Of a DNA stretch of 64,000 nt, positions 24,467-34,300 are shown in pieces. The DNA comes from an uncultured Nocardioides sp. GTDB lineage: Bacteria > Actinomycetota > Actinomycetes > Propionibacteriales > Nocardioidaceae. The stretch is from positions 62,001 to 126,000 of the forward strand of contig NZ_CANKYS010000008.1 of NCBI RefSeq assembly GCF_947488025.1, read 5' to 3'. The position numbers were made by a program, and so were the translations under genes. The notes under the pieces were generated by a model that was given only the letters and a program-made list of their open reading frames with translations, ran no database searches and had not been told where the DNA came from. The stretch's first letter is position 1; each line of letters begins with the position of its first letter.

Positions 24467-25144
24467 GTGTCCCACGACGATGCCACCCGGGAGAGCGAGG
24501 GCCTCCGCACGCTCTACGCCCACCGCTTCGACCGCGAGGCGAAGCAACGAGCCGACCTCTGGCGCACCCTGTGCAGCTCCTACTTCCAGCGCTGGGTCCC
24601 GCGCGACGCCGTGGTGCTCGACGTGGCTGCCGGCCACTGCGAGTTCATCAACAACATCGGCGCCGAGCGCCGGATCGCCGTCGACCTCAACCCGGCGGTG
24701 CGAGACCACGCCGCCGTCGGCGTCGAGGCCCATGTCTGTCGTTCCACGGACCTGCACATGGTGGGCGACGCCACGATCGACCGCGTGTTCATCAGCAACT
24801 TCTTCGAGCACATCACGCGCGACGACATCCTCGCCACGCTGGAGGAGGTGCGTCGGGTGCTGCGTCCCGACGGGAAGCTGCTGGTCCTGCAGCCCAACAT
24901 CCGCTACTGCGCACGCGACTACTGGATGTTCTTCGACCACATCACGCCGGTCGACGACCGAGCCCTGGCTGAGGCCTTCGCCTCGACCGGCTTCCGTGTC
25001 GAGCTGAACCACCCGCGGTTCCTGCCCTACACCACCAAGAGCCGACTGCCGTCGGGTGATGCACTCGTCCGCCTCTACCTCAGGTCGCCCTGGGCGTGGA
25101 GGCTGCTGGGCGCGCAGGCCTTCATGGTCGCCGTCCCTGCCTGA
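24467..25144 (+). CDS. SAM-dependent methyltransferase
   Basis: A 225-residue class I methyltransferase. The SAM loop is VLDVAAGHCEF (50-60), followed by RIAVDLNP with the ribose-binding Asp, then FISNFFEHITRDDI, a motif of sugar- or glycan-modifying methyltransferases, and EVRRVLRPDGKLLVLQPN. The position at the edge of the surface-glycan cluster, convergent with the epimerase (4 bases between stops), suggests it methylates a sugar or glycan end. GTG 24467 lies 7 nt after a possible -10 box; GTG 24446, 7 codons upstream in frame, is an alternative. No ribosome site precedes either. Confidence 0.85.
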   Translation: MSHDDATRESEGLRTLYAHRFDREAKQRADLWRTLCSSYFQRWVPRDAVVLDVAAGHCEFINNIGAERRIAVDLNPAVRDHAAVGVEAHVCRSTDLHMVGDATIDRVFISNFFEHITRDDILATLEEVRRVLRPDGKLLVLQPNIRYCARDYWMFFDHITPVDDRALAEAFASTGFRVELNHPRFLPYTTKSRLPSGDALVRLYLRSPWAWRLLGAQAFMVAVPA

Positions 25145-25148
25145 CGGG

Positions 25149-26171
25149 TCAGATCACACCGTCGGCCATCGCCTGCCGTACCCACGGGATCACCACGTCG
25201 AGCATCTCGCTCAGCGAGGTGGTCGCCTCGAAGCCCAGCACGTCGCGCGCCTTGGCCACGTCCGGGACACGACGCTGCACGTCGTGCTCGAACGCCGCAT
25301 CGTGGTGCAGCGACAGCGGACGGTCGCCGTTGATCTTGGTCCAGATCAGCTCGGCGAGCTCTCGCACCGTCGTGGACTCGGCCGTCGAGAGGTTGAAGTC
25401 GTCGTTGAGCGCCGCCGGTGACGACATCGCCTCGACGATGCCGCGAGCCAGGTCGGCGCCGTAGGTGTAGTGCCGCACCTGTTCGCCGTCGCCGAGGACG
25501 TGGAGGGGGTCCTGGCCCTTGAGCACCTTCTGGATCAGGTCGGGCACCACGTGGCTCATCGCGAGCTTGACGTTGCCGCTGGGAATCTCGACGTCGCCGA
25601 GCGCGCGCCCCTCCCCCACGCCGACGCAGTTGAAGGGCCGCACGATCGTGAACGGCACCTCGTACTGGTCCCACGCCGCACGCGCGAAGTACTCCACGGC
25701 GAGCTTCTGGAACCCGTAGGACGAGAGCGGGGGCGGGATCTGCCGCTCGTCGCCCTCCTTGGACGGCCAGTGGGTCGTCGACTCGAACACCATCGACGAG
25801 GAGAGGTAGGTGACCTTGTCGAGGGTGCCGGTGGCGCGGGCCTTGATCGCCGCGTCGCACGTGGCCGCGATGATCCGTTCGTTGGCGGCGAGCAGGTCGT
25901 AGGGGTAGGTGTGGAAGTAGGAGATGCCGCCGATGAGGGCGGCGCCCGCCACCAGGTGCTCGCACCCGTCCAGAAGCCGTTCGACGAGCGCCACGTCGCG
26001 CACGTCGCCCTCGACGAAGGTGTAGCCCGGGTGGTCGTCGTAGGACTTCGTCACGGGTCCGTACTTGGAGTAGTTGTCCACTCCGACGACCTCGTGGCCG
26101 CGTCCGAGGAGCTCCTCGACGACGTAGCCGCCGATGAAGCCCGCCGACCCGGTGACCAGGACTCGACTCAT
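25149..26171 (-). CDS. NAD-dependent nucleotide-sugar epimerase/dehydratase (SDR)
   Basis: A 340-residue extended short-chain dehydrogenase acting on nucleotide-linked sugars. The NAD-binding GSAGFIG is at 8-14, Asp32 binds the NAD ribose (GVDNYSKYG), and the catalytic set is SSS (124-126) with Tyr152-x3-Lys156 in SSYGFQK. The C-terminal half (VRPFNCVGVG, HYTYGADLARGI) is typical of UDP-glucose/galactose-type epimerases and related dehydratases; the exact sugar cannot be read. ATG 26171 overlaps the stop of the GT2 gene by 4 nt (ATGA). With the GT2 and nucleotide-sugar dehydrogenase genes it forms a three-gene coupled operon. Confidence 0.9.
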   Translation of the reverse strand: MSRVLVTGSAGFIGGYVVEELLGRGHEVVGVDNYSKYGPVTKSYDDHPGYTFVEGDVRDVALVERLLDGCEHLVAGAALIGGISYFHTYPYDLLAANERIIAATCDAAIKARATGTLDKVTYLSSSMVFESTTHWPSKEGDERQIPPPLSSYGFQKLAVEYFARAAWDQYEVPFTIVRPFNCVGVGEGRALGDVEIPSGNVKLAMSHVVPDLIQKVLKGQDPLHVLGDGEQVRHYTYGADLARGIVEAMSSPAALNDDFNLSTAESTTVRELAELIWTKINGDRPLSLHHDAAFEHDVQRRVPDVAKARDVLGFEATTSLSEMLDVVIPWVRQAMADGVI

Positions 26172-26938
26172 GACTGACCCTCCTTCTGGTTCTTCTGCGC
26201 GATCGCCGCTGCCTGACGCCGTACGTCGTCCACCGACAGCTCCGGACCGAAGGCGAAGCGGTACCACCGCAGGTACTTCGGGATCCAGGCCCTGAGGTCG
26301 AACTGGGACTGTCCCACCGCCCGGTCCAGCCAGATGGTGGGCAGCTCGGCCACCGGGCGGCGTAGACGGCGCGCCTTGGCGGTGAGCTCCAGCCCGATCT
26401 CGAAGCCGCTGCGGCTGTCGATGCCCACCTCACGCACGAAGGCCGTGTCGTAGGCCTTGAAGCTGTTGGTGGCGTCATCGGTCCCGACCCGTGCGAGGAC
26501 GCCGAGCGAGCGACCCGCGGCGCGGGAGAGCGTGGACTTGAGCAGCGGCCCGCCCACCTGCTGACCGCCCGGGGAGTAGCGGGACGCGGCGGCGACCACG
26601 ACGCCTCGTTCGACGAGCCGGGCCATCGGGTCGATCAGACGCGGGTCGTCGGACCCGTCGGCCATCGTCACCACCACGACGGGGTGGACAGCGTGGTCGA
26701 TGCCGTAGCGGATCGCGTTGGCCGGCCCGCGTCCGTAGGTGCTCACGAGGGTGCGGACCCGGGCGTCTCCACCCATGTGCTCCGCCACGGCTGCGACGGT
26801 CCGGTCGTCCGGGAAGTCCACGACGACCAGGACCTCGAAGTCCAGGGTGATCGCGTCGACGATACGGTCCAGCACGGGCCGGATCGCCTCGTCCTCCTGG
26901 TAGGCGGGGATGACCACCGACACCGCGGTCGCGGTCAC
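26168..26938 (-). CDS. glycosyltransferase family 2
   Basis: A 256-residue GT-A fold enzyme resembling dolichyl/polyprenyl-phosphate sugar synthases. The start VSVVIPAYQEDEAI (6-19) is the nucleotide-sugar-binding loop; an acidic metal site appears in VTMADGSDDPRL, and the acceptor helix follows in SRAAGRSLG. Such enzymes move a sugar from a nucleotide donor to a lipid carrier at the inner face of the membrane. There is no transmembrane tail like that of DPM1 homologues with GtrA fusions. GTG 26938 is chosen for the 4-nt overlap with the stop of the upstream dehydrogenase gene. Probably supplies a lipid-linked sugar for the GT-C-type enzymes nearby. Confidence 0.88.
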   Translation of the reverse strand: MTATAVSVVIPAYQEDEAIRPVLDRIVDAITLDFEVLVVVDFPDDRTVAAVAEHMGGDARVRTLVSTYGRGPANAIRYGIDHAVHPVVVVTMADGSDDPRLIDPMARLVERGVVVAAASRYSPGGQQVGGPLLKSTLSRAAGRSLGVLARVGTDDATNSFKAYDTAFVREVGIDSRSGFEIGLELTAKARRLRRPVAELPTIWLDRAVGQSQFDLRAWIPKYLRWYRFAFGPELSVDDVRRQAAAIAQKNQKEGQS

Positions 26939-28134
26939 GTCAGGGACCCTTCGCCGCGCAGGTTCCACACGTCGACGACCTCGCAGCCGATCGCCAGGTC
27001 GCGGTACTGCTCGTGGGGCGCGCCGATGACGACGAGGTCCGCCGCAGCGAGGACCTCGTCCAGCGGAAGGAGCTCGGGGTCGTCACGCACGAAGGGGTCG
27101 GTGGTGAGCACGCGCTCCGCTCGGAACCGCAGCACGCGCTTGAGCCGGTAGGACAGGCTCGATCGCCGGTCATCGCTCTCGGCCTTGAACGCCATCCCGA
27201 GGATGGCGACCGTCATCGATGAGAGGTCGTGGCGCGCCTCGATCCGCTTGGCGAGGTAGTCGGGAAGGCCTTCGTTGACCAGCATGGCCGAGTGCCCGAG
27301 GGGGAACGACCCGCCCGTCACCGAGGCCAGCTGCATGGTGTCCTTGAACAGGCACGGCCCGGCAGCCAGCCCGGCACCGGGCAGGTCTGCCGCGCGCGGG
27401 TAGTCCTCGATCATGGCGGCGCGGATCCGCGAGAAGTCCAGCCCGAGGTCGTTGGCCATCATGAAGTACTGGTTGGCGGCGGCGAACTTGATGTAGCGCC
27501 AGGAGTTGGTGAACAGCTTGGCGAGCTCGGCCTCCTCCGGCTCGAGCTCGACGATCGAGTCGGTGAGGTGGCCGAACAGGTCGGCAGCGCGCTTGGTAGC
27601 GCGCGGCGTACGGGCAGCGACGATCTGGGGCAGCTCGAACAGCTCCGTCATCGCGCGCCCCTCAGCGATCCGCTCCGGGCAGAAGGCGAGGTCGACACCT
27701 TCGCGCGCGCCGAGCAGCTGCTCCACGCGGCGGGTCACGCCGGGGAACACCGTGCTCCGCAGCACGACGAGCTGCCCGGGCCGCAGGTGCTCCACGAGCT
27801 CTCCCACGGCTCGGGGCACCGCTTCCGGGTCCGGGCTGAGGTACTGGTCGACGGGAGTACCCACCACCACGATCACGACCTCGGAACGCTCCAGCAGCGT
27901 CACGTCGTTGTCCGCCACCAGCGCCCCGGAGGCCAACACCCGGGCCAGGGGCTCGTCGACGCCCGGCTCGAGGAACGGCGCGACGCCGCCACGGATGGAC
28001 GCCACCGCGTCGTCGTTGATGTCGTGGATCGCGACCCGCAAACCCCGGGAGGCCAGGGCGACCGCGAGCGGGAAGCCGACATGACCGGCTCCACCCACGA
28101 CGCACACGTCGATGTCGAAGGCCCCCACACCCAT
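26935..28134 (-). CDS. nucleotide-sugar dehydrogenase (UDP-glucose/UDP-ManNAc family)
   Basis: A 399-residue NAD-dependent enzyme that oxidises the C6 of a nucleotide sugar to a uronic acid in two steps. The Rossmann loop is GGAGHVG (14-20), VVGTPVD (90-96) and STVFPG (127-132) mark the family, the catalytic Cys261 is in AGPCLFKDT, and the C-terminal NAD/UDP domain includes ILGMAFKAESDD. The sequence is nearer to UDP-N-acetylmannosamine dehydrogenase (WecC-like) than to the short UDP-glucose form, but I cannot fix the substrate. ATG 28134 has GAGGACGAGGAG upstream, and a TAGGTT -10 box 25 nt further, so this one has a leader. Confidence 0.9.
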   Translation of the reverse strand: MGVGAFDIDVCVVGGAGHVGFPLAVALASRGLRVAIHDINDDAVASIRGGVAPFLEPGVDEPLARVLASGALVADNDVTLLERSEVVIVVVGTPVDQYLSPDPEAVPRAVGELVEHLRPGQLVVLRSTVFPGVTRRVEQLLGAREGVDLAFCPERIAEGRAMTELFELPQIVAARTPRATKRAADLFGHLTDSIVELEPEEAELAKLFTNSWRYIKFAAANQYFMMANDLGLDFSRIRAAMIEDYPRAADLPGAGLAAGPCLFKDTMQLASVTGGSFPLGHSAMLVNEGLPDYLAKRIEARHDLSSMTVAILGMAFKAESDDRRSSLSYRLKRVLRFRAERVLTTDPFVRDDPELLPLDEVLAAADLVVIGAPHEQYRDLAIGCEVVDVWNLRGEGSLT

Positions 28135-28158
28135 CTCCTCGTCCTCAGCGATGCGCCC

Positions 28159-28164
28159 AACCTA
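28159..28164 (-). promoter_or_regulatory. -10 box (TAGGTT) of the dehydrogenase-GT2-epimerase operon
   Basis: TAGGTT on the minus strand 24 nt before the ATG at 28134, with a purine-rich ribosome site between. It is in the divergent gap with the GT-C-like gene. This operon is leadered, unlike most others nearby. Confidence 0.5.
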
Positions 28165-28285
28165 CCGCTCCGTAGCCCATGCTCGTGGCAGGGTGGCGCA
28201 TCCCGCGGCGCCCCGCACGGCACCCTGCCCAGACGTCCTACGCGCGAGTAGGTCGTGTGACATGATCCCCACCCGTGGGGGACCG

Positions 28286-30118
28286 ATGAAGCACCGTGGC
28301 TGGGCATCCCAGCTCTCCGTCGCACGGCACCGGTCCTCGGTCGTCGCCGTCTGCCTGCTGCTCATCGCGGGCCAGTTGGTCCTGCGCGCGTGGGCGGTCT
28401 TCCCCAGCTTCTTCTACGCCGACGACTACGTCCTGCTGGCCGACGCCCGGGACCGCGGGGCGTCGGGAGCGGCCGGCTACTACCTGGCCGACTTCAACAG
28501 CAACCTGATCCCCGGGGTGAGGCTGCTCGCGGTCGCGGTCGAGCAGGCGGGGACCCTCGAGTGGACCCTGGCTGCATCCATAGCACTCGCACTCCAGGCC
28601 GCAGCCAGCCTCGCCGCGCTCGCCATGCTGCTCAGCCTGCACGGCCGGCGCTGGGGCATCGTCCCGCCGCTGCTGCTCTACCTCTTCTCCGCGGTGACCG
28701 TGCCGTCCTACATGTGGTGGATCGCCGCGCTGTGCCAGCTCCCGCTGCAGATCTGCTTCTTCCTCGGCGTGCTCACCTGGGTCGCCTACCTGCGGACCCG
28801 GTCCCTGCGCTGGCTCGCCGCGTGCGTGACGCTCGTCGTCGTCGGGCTCGCGTTCTACACCAAGTCCGCCCTCATCGCGCCGGTACTCGCCTTCCTCGCA
28901 GTCGGCTACTTCGCCCGAGGTCGCCTCCTCGAGCGGGTCCGCTCCACCGTCGCCGCCTACTGGCCCGCCCTGGTCGTCTTCACCCTCCTGCTCGGCGGCT
29001 ACACCGCCTACTACCGGGTGACCGTCCCCCAGCCGTTCACGGACGAGGACGGCGCCCAGATGGGCCAGGTGCTCTCGTCGATGCTGGGCACCAGCCTGCC
29101 GACGTCGCTGGTCGGTGGTCCGTGGAGGTGGTGGGACACCACTCCCCCCGTCGTGCTCGCCCAGCCCCCCATCTGGGCCATCAGCCTCAGCAGTGTCGCC
29201 CTCGTGGTCCTGGCCTGCTACGGCTTCCTGCGGCGCACCCGCACGCTGCGAGCCTGGGCCATGCTGGCGGCGTACGCCGTGGCGCTCGCGGTCCTGCTCG
29301 GCGGCAGCCGCGGCCAGATCTACGGTGCGATCTCCGGTCTCGAGTTCCGCTACCTCACCGACGTGGTGTGCGCAGCGACGCTCGCCCTCGGTCTGGTCTT
29401 CCTTCCGCTCAAGGGCGCGGTCGAGTCCTCGGAGGAGCGGACTGCACCCCTGCTGCTGTGGCACGCACCGCGGTGGGTCACGGTCGCCGCATGCGTCGCG
29501 GTGACGGTGGGGGGCGTGGTCAGCACCGTCGGATACGTCGGCTTCTGGCACCACGACAACGCGTCCGCGTCCTTCGTCGAGCGCCTGCGCGCCGACGTCG
29601 ATCGGCTCGGCCCGGTCGACCTCGTCCCCCAGACGCTTCCCGACTCGGTGATGCCCGCCTACACCTCACCGATGAACCAGAGCCCCGACTTCGTCGACCT
29701 GCTCGACCTCCCGGTGACCTATCCCGACAGCAGCGACAGGATCGGGATGATCGACGATGATGGATCGGTGCACGGGATGACCATCGGACCCGGACCGAGG
29801 ACGGCTCCCGGTCCGTCCGAGGGCTGCGGGTGGCGCATCGGCGAGCGCGGCCGCTCGCTCCGCCTCGACGGCACACCGGGATCGCAGATCGCCCCCAACT
29901 GGATGCGCATCGCCTACCTATCCAGCCAGGCGTCGGTCGCGCAAGTCACCCTCGACGGGACGACACGACAGGAGTCCGTGCGCCCGGGGCTCAACAACCT
30001 CTACCTGCGCGCGGAGGGTGACCCCGGCACGGTCAGGATCGACGGGCTCGAGCCGGGCACCACGCTCTGCATCGACGTCGTGGAGGTCGGCCCCCAGGTG
30101 TTGGGACCGGCCTGGTGA
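28286..30118 (+). CDS. multispanning membrane protein, GT-C-like glycosyltransferase
   Basis: A 610-residue membrane protein with about ten helices and a soluble C-terminal domain (about 430-610). The first extracytoplasmic loop contains SFFYADDYVLL, with the acidic Asp46-Asp47 pair placed as in GT-C enzymes, which use lipid-phosphate-linked sugars. The exported C-terminal part (DFVDLLDLPVTYPDSSDR, later RIGERGRSLRLDG) looks like a carbohydrate-binding beta domain, though this is inference. ATG 28286 has GGGGGA 4 nt upstream; ATG 28262 in frame is an alternative 8 codons earlier, near a TAGGTC. It is divergent from the dehydrogenase operon and coupled by a 4-nt overlap (GTGA) to the acyltransferase. 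Donor and acceptor are unknown. Confidence 0.75.
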   Translation: MKHRGWASQLSVARHRSSVVAVCLLLIAGQLVLRAWAVFPSFFYADDYVLLADARDRGASGAAGYYLADFNSNLIPGVRLLAVAVEQAGTLEWTLAASIALALQAAASLAALAMLLSLHGRRWGIVPPLLLYLFSAVTVPSYMWWIAALCQLPLQICFFLGVLTWVAYLRTRSLRWLAACVTLVVVGLAFYTKSALIAPVLAFLAVGYFARGRLLERVRSTVAAYWPALVVFTLLLGGYTAYYRVTVPQPFTDEDGAQMGQVLSSMLGTSLPTSLVGGPWRWWDTTPPVVLAQPPIWAISLSSVALVVLACYGFLRRTRTLRAWAMLAAYAVALAVLLGGSRGQIYGAISGLEFRYLTDVVCAATLALGLVFLPLKGAVESSEERTAPLLLWHAPRWVTVAACVAVTVGGVVSTVGYVGFWHHDNASASFVERLRADVDRLGPVDLVPQTLPDSVMPAYTSPMNQSPDFVDLLDLPVTYPDSSDRIGMIDDDGSVHGMTIGPGPRTAPGPSEGCGWRIGERGRSLRLDGTPGSQIAPNWMRIAYLSSQASVAQVTLDGTTRQESVRPGLNNLYLRAEGDPGTVRIDGLEPGTTLCIDVVEVGPQVLGPAW

Positions 30119-31323
30119 GCACGGTCGACCTGCGGCACCAGTTCCCGGTCCTCGACACCTGGCGCGCGGTCGGAGCGCTCGCGGTGCTGACCACCCACAC
30201 CACCTTCCAGACCGGGACCTACCTGGGCAACGGGATCTGGGGAACGCTGCTGGCTCGGCTCGACGTGGGTGTGGCGATCTTCTTCGTCCTGTCGGGCTTC
30301 CTGCTGTCGCGACCGTGGTTCGCGAGGGCAGCGCTCGGGCTGCCGGCCCCCGACCGGAGCCGCTACTTCCTCAAGCGGTTCCTGCGCATCTACCCCGTGT
30401 ACCTCGTCACGGTCGTGCTCGCCCTCACCGTCCTGGAGGAGAACGACGGCACCAGTGCGTCCACGTGGGTCGCCAACCTCCTGGTCGCCGACACCTACGT
30501 CCACGACCAGCTGCCACACGCCCTCACACACATGTGGAGCCTCACGGTCGAGGTCGGGTTCTACCTGCTGCTCCCCCTCCTGATGGCACTCTGCGTCGGC
30601 GCTCGACGCCCGACCCTCCATCGGCTGCGGACCCATCTGGTCCTGCTCTCCATGGTCGCGACGGCCGTCCTGTGGCACACAGTCCTGGTGGAGCAGCTCG
30701 ACCCCCGCGTCGGCGGTGCCCCCGGGCTCTGGCTGCCGGGCTACCTGGGGTGGTTCGCCGCCGGGATCTGGCTGGCGCTGGCGCACGTGGACCTCCAGCA
30801 GGGGCGTTCGGGCCTTGTGCTCGACCAGGTCGCGCGGCTCGGCGCGCTGCCCGGGACCTGCTGGGTGATGGTCGCCGGGCTCATGCTGGTCGCGGCCACC
30901 CCCATCGCGGGCCCTGTCATGTTCGTCGCGGGCACGCCGGCGCAGACCCTCGTCAAGAACCTGCTCTACACCGCCATCGGAGCGCTGATCGTCCTCTCGG
31001 GCGTGCTGGCCCACCCGGAGCGCGGTTTCAGCAGGTTCTTGGCCTCGCGCCCGCTGCGACACCTCGGACACATCTCGTACTCGATGTTCTGCATCCACCT
31101 CTTCGTGCTCGCCCTCGTGTTCGAGCTCACGGCATACGACGTGTTCAGCGGCTCCGGGCTCCAGGTCTGGACGCTGACCCTGCTCGTCACGTTGGTCGCC
31201 TCGGAGCTGCTCTACAGGTTCGTGGAGAAGCCCTTCATGCGGCTCGCGGTGCGGCGCGCACCTGACACCTCGAGCGCCGCCAGTGCACACCCGGTCGAGA
31301 GGGCGACGACGCAGAGGAGCTGA
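30115..31323 (+). CDS. acyltransferase 3 family (OafA-like) membrane protein
   Basis: A 402-residue integral membrane acyltransferase with about ten helices. The conserved start reads FPVLDTWRAVGALAVLTTHTT, with the catalytic His28 in the TTH position, and RxY-type residues follow in the next loops (FLKRFLRIYPVY). It should add acetyl, succinyl or another acyl group to an exported glycan from the cytosolic acyl-CoA. Size and neighbours match, from memory, Rv0228 of M. tuberculosis (407 residues). GTG 30115 overlaps the GT-C-like stop by 4 nt. Its 3' end overlaps aftD in antisense by 112 bases, which is unusual for two large conserved genes; the conserved core ends near LLYRFVEKPFMRLAV, so the last 25 or so residues are the shared part. 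Confidence 0.9.
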   Translation: MSTVDLRHQFPVLDTWRAVGALAVLTTHTTFQTGTYLGNGIWGTLLARLDVGVAIFFVLSGFLLSRPWFARAALGLPAPDRSRYFLKRFLRIYPVYLVTVVLALTVLEENDGTSASTWVANLLVADTYVHDQLPHALTHMWSLTVEVGFYLLLPLLMALCVGARRPTLHRLRTHLVLLSMVATAVLWHTVLVEQLDPRVGGAPGLWLPGYLGWFAAGIWLALAHVDLQQGRSGLVLDQVARLGALPGTCWVMVAGLMLVAATPIAGPVMFVAGTPAQTLVKNLLYTAIGALIVLSGVLAHPERGFSRFLASRPLRHLGHISYSMFCIHLFVLALVFELTAYDVFSGSGLQVWTLTLLVTLVASELLYRFVEKPFMRLAVRRAPDTSSAASAHPVERATTQRS

Positions 31324-34300
31324 GGCCAGGCGAGCTCGCCCGCCCATCCCTCGCTGGAGCCCCACGGCCGAGCGACGTACGCCATCCCGGACACCACCAG
31401 CGGAGCGGTCAGCACGAGCGGCGCGGCGCCGGGCAGGTATCTCCTGCCTGCCAGGGCCAGCAGCACGCCGAGCACCGCCGCCCCGACGCCCGGCCATCCG
31501 GCGACCACGCCCGACGTCACGACAACGGCGCCCGTCCACGCGGCGAGCCCCGGTCGTCGCCCCGCCACCGGACGCAACCTCCCCACCGGAGCCCGGCTCG
31601 GGAGCACCGCCGTGACCACCAGGAGCAGGAAGGTCAGCAGCCCGAGTCCGAGCGCGGCGCGGTAGGCCAGATCGGGCGCGAAGTGGATGCGCAGGGCTCC
31701 CGCGCCGGGAGCGTCCCATCCTTGGCGCCACCCGTCGAACGTCAGGGGCTCGGCCGCTCGTCCGCCCCGTACGCCGTCCCAGCCGGCGTTGGTGTTCTCG
31801 CGCGTGGCGACGGCGGCGTCCCCGTCGTCGAGCGCGACCGTGCGGGAGGTGTCCTCGGTCATCGTCGTCGCGACGGGTGTCCCGAGATCCGTCTCGGTCC
31901 TGCCGAGCACCAAGGAGTCAGGGACGAACGTCGACGAGGCCCGCATCTCGATCTCGTTGCGGCCTGCCCGCAGGTCGACCTCCTCGGCTCCGCACAGCTC
32001 CGCCTCGGCAGCGCCGGCGGCCGCGAGCGACCTGGGATCGACGCGCACCCGGGTCTTGTAGGTGCGGCTGTTGATCCGGAGGCTCGGCCCCACGCCGCAG
32101 TCGGACATGCGCGACGCGGCAGGAAGCCGCACTGGCAGGTAAGGCAGCCCCTCGAGCCGCAGCTCGGTGACACCCACCGGCACCGGCGTGGCCGTCCCGT
32201 CGAACGACAGGTCGGTCGCCGCCTCGGCCTCGACCACCTCGAGATTCAGCTCGGTCGTCCTGATGGCCGGAAAGCTGGCCCGGCCAGACTCCAGCTCAAC
32301 GGCTCGCGACCCACCCGGCCACGTGAGGAGGAGGGACTGCGGCTCACGAGCAGCGACCTCGCGTGCGACGTCAAGGGCGACTCCCGTGATGCGTTGCTTC
32401 CCCAGCCATCGCACCCGCAGCTGCGGATTGACCTCGTCAGGGCCGGCGACCCACGTCGTCCCCGCGTCCCCGTCGATGGCAGCGAGCGAGCCGGCGCGAA
32501 CATCCCGGACGGCGGCGCTGGATGTCGTGATCGCGACCGGCTGGTCCTTCAGCAGGAGCTCGTCGAGCTCCGGACCCGCGATCGGCGACACATCGATCCG
32601 GGGGAGGTGGGAGACCGCGTCCGGCAGCGTGACGACGCGCGAGAAGCCCCTCGGCTCCTCCTCGTCCGACGCCTTCTGCGGGGAGCAACGGACGTCACCC
32701 TCGACGACGGCGCACCCGGTCCGTGCGTCAGCGAGACGCCGCAGCACGACAGTGTCCGGACCATCCCACGACGGCGGCAGCGAGGGGGCGACCAGGTCCC
32801 GGCGCGTCTCGATCCCGAGGTCCACCTCAGCGAGCACGGTCTGGTGGAAGGGGCGCTCCGAGATGTCGTCGACACGGAGGTGGGAGACGCGTCCGGGAAC
32901 GGCCACGGTGACCGTCTCTCCGGCGTCGATCCGCAGCGTCCCGCTGGACCAGTCCCCCGTCGACACGCGCAGCACCTCGTCGCTGCGCTCCCCCACGGTG
33001 ATGGTCACCGTCCCCGGCTCGCGGGGGGTGTCCAGGTCGACACGCCACCAGGCCGGGTCACTGGTGCGTCCCGACCGCCACGCGGAACCGGCGAACCCGT
33101 CGATGGCCGCATAGGGCATCGCAGCGGGCTCGATCGCGCCGCCGGCGTCGACGTCGGACTGTGAGATCGACGCCGTGACACCCTCGACACCGGCCAGGGC
33201 GGATCGCGTCATCCACGACGCCGAGCCGTCGAGCATGTAGTCAGGGAAGCGGGCGACGCTGCGACGTGGCGCGTTCTCGCCCAGGACCTCGGACGTGGCG
33301 TCGTGCAGACGTCCGAAGGATCGCTCGACGCTGCGCAGCCCGTCGGTGAGGACGACCGGTCCCGGCGGCTCGGCGTCACCGAGGTCGGTGGCGAGTCGCA
33401 CCGGGGCGTCGGTCACGACGCCGAGGTCCGCGAGGTCGACGAGGTCCTCGGGCCCGCCGACGACGGTGGTGGGCCGGCTGGGTGCCAACGTGGCGAACGT
33501 CGACGGGTCTGACACCTCGAAGACCTCGACGGCGGGGATCCTCGCCTGCCAGCCGCTACTGATCACGGCCTTGCCGATCTCGCCGTCGATCTCCGCGTCG
33601 CCACCCACCTCCGGGCCGAACGAGGCCACCCGCGTGAGACCAGGGCTCGAGGCGATGGCCTGGCGGACCAGCACCGGGTCCGGGATGTCCGAGGACCGGA
33701 CGAGGTCGTTGCGGAGGACGAGGTGGCTCACCCCGGCGCGACGCAGGTGGTCGGTCAGTCCCGTACTGCCGTTGCCCTCGTTGAGGCGCCGCTCGACCTC
33801 GTCGAGCATGCGGATGTTGCCGGTGGGCGCGAGCGGGACTGCGTTGCGAACTGCCCACGGTGCGCCGGCAAGAGCCTGCAACGGCTCGTCGCGCGGGGTT
33901 CCCCAGACGTATGTCCCGAAGGAGCTGCCCGGCACCAGGAGGGCGACGCCGGCGTCCTGGCTCTCCGCGAGGAACGTCGCCGTGTCCGACCAGTACTGGG
34001 GGATCTCGCCGAATCCGCCCGACGGCGTGAGGCGACCGAGAGCCACCGGCGCGGCGGCCCCTGCGACCGCGATGACGAGGGTGCCGGCCAGGATCCGCCG
34101 ATTGACGGGCGTCAGGACCTCGGCGCCGGCAGGTCGTACGCGCCGCGACCGGAGCTCGTCGATGACGAACGCCAGCCCGACCACCATCGGAAGCCGGATC
34201 ACCGGGTCGAACTTGTGGACGTTGCGGAGCGGTGCGAGCGCGCCGTCGAGCCAGTCGCCGACGGGCTGGGCGAACCATCCCTGCACGGCGCCGAGGTGAC

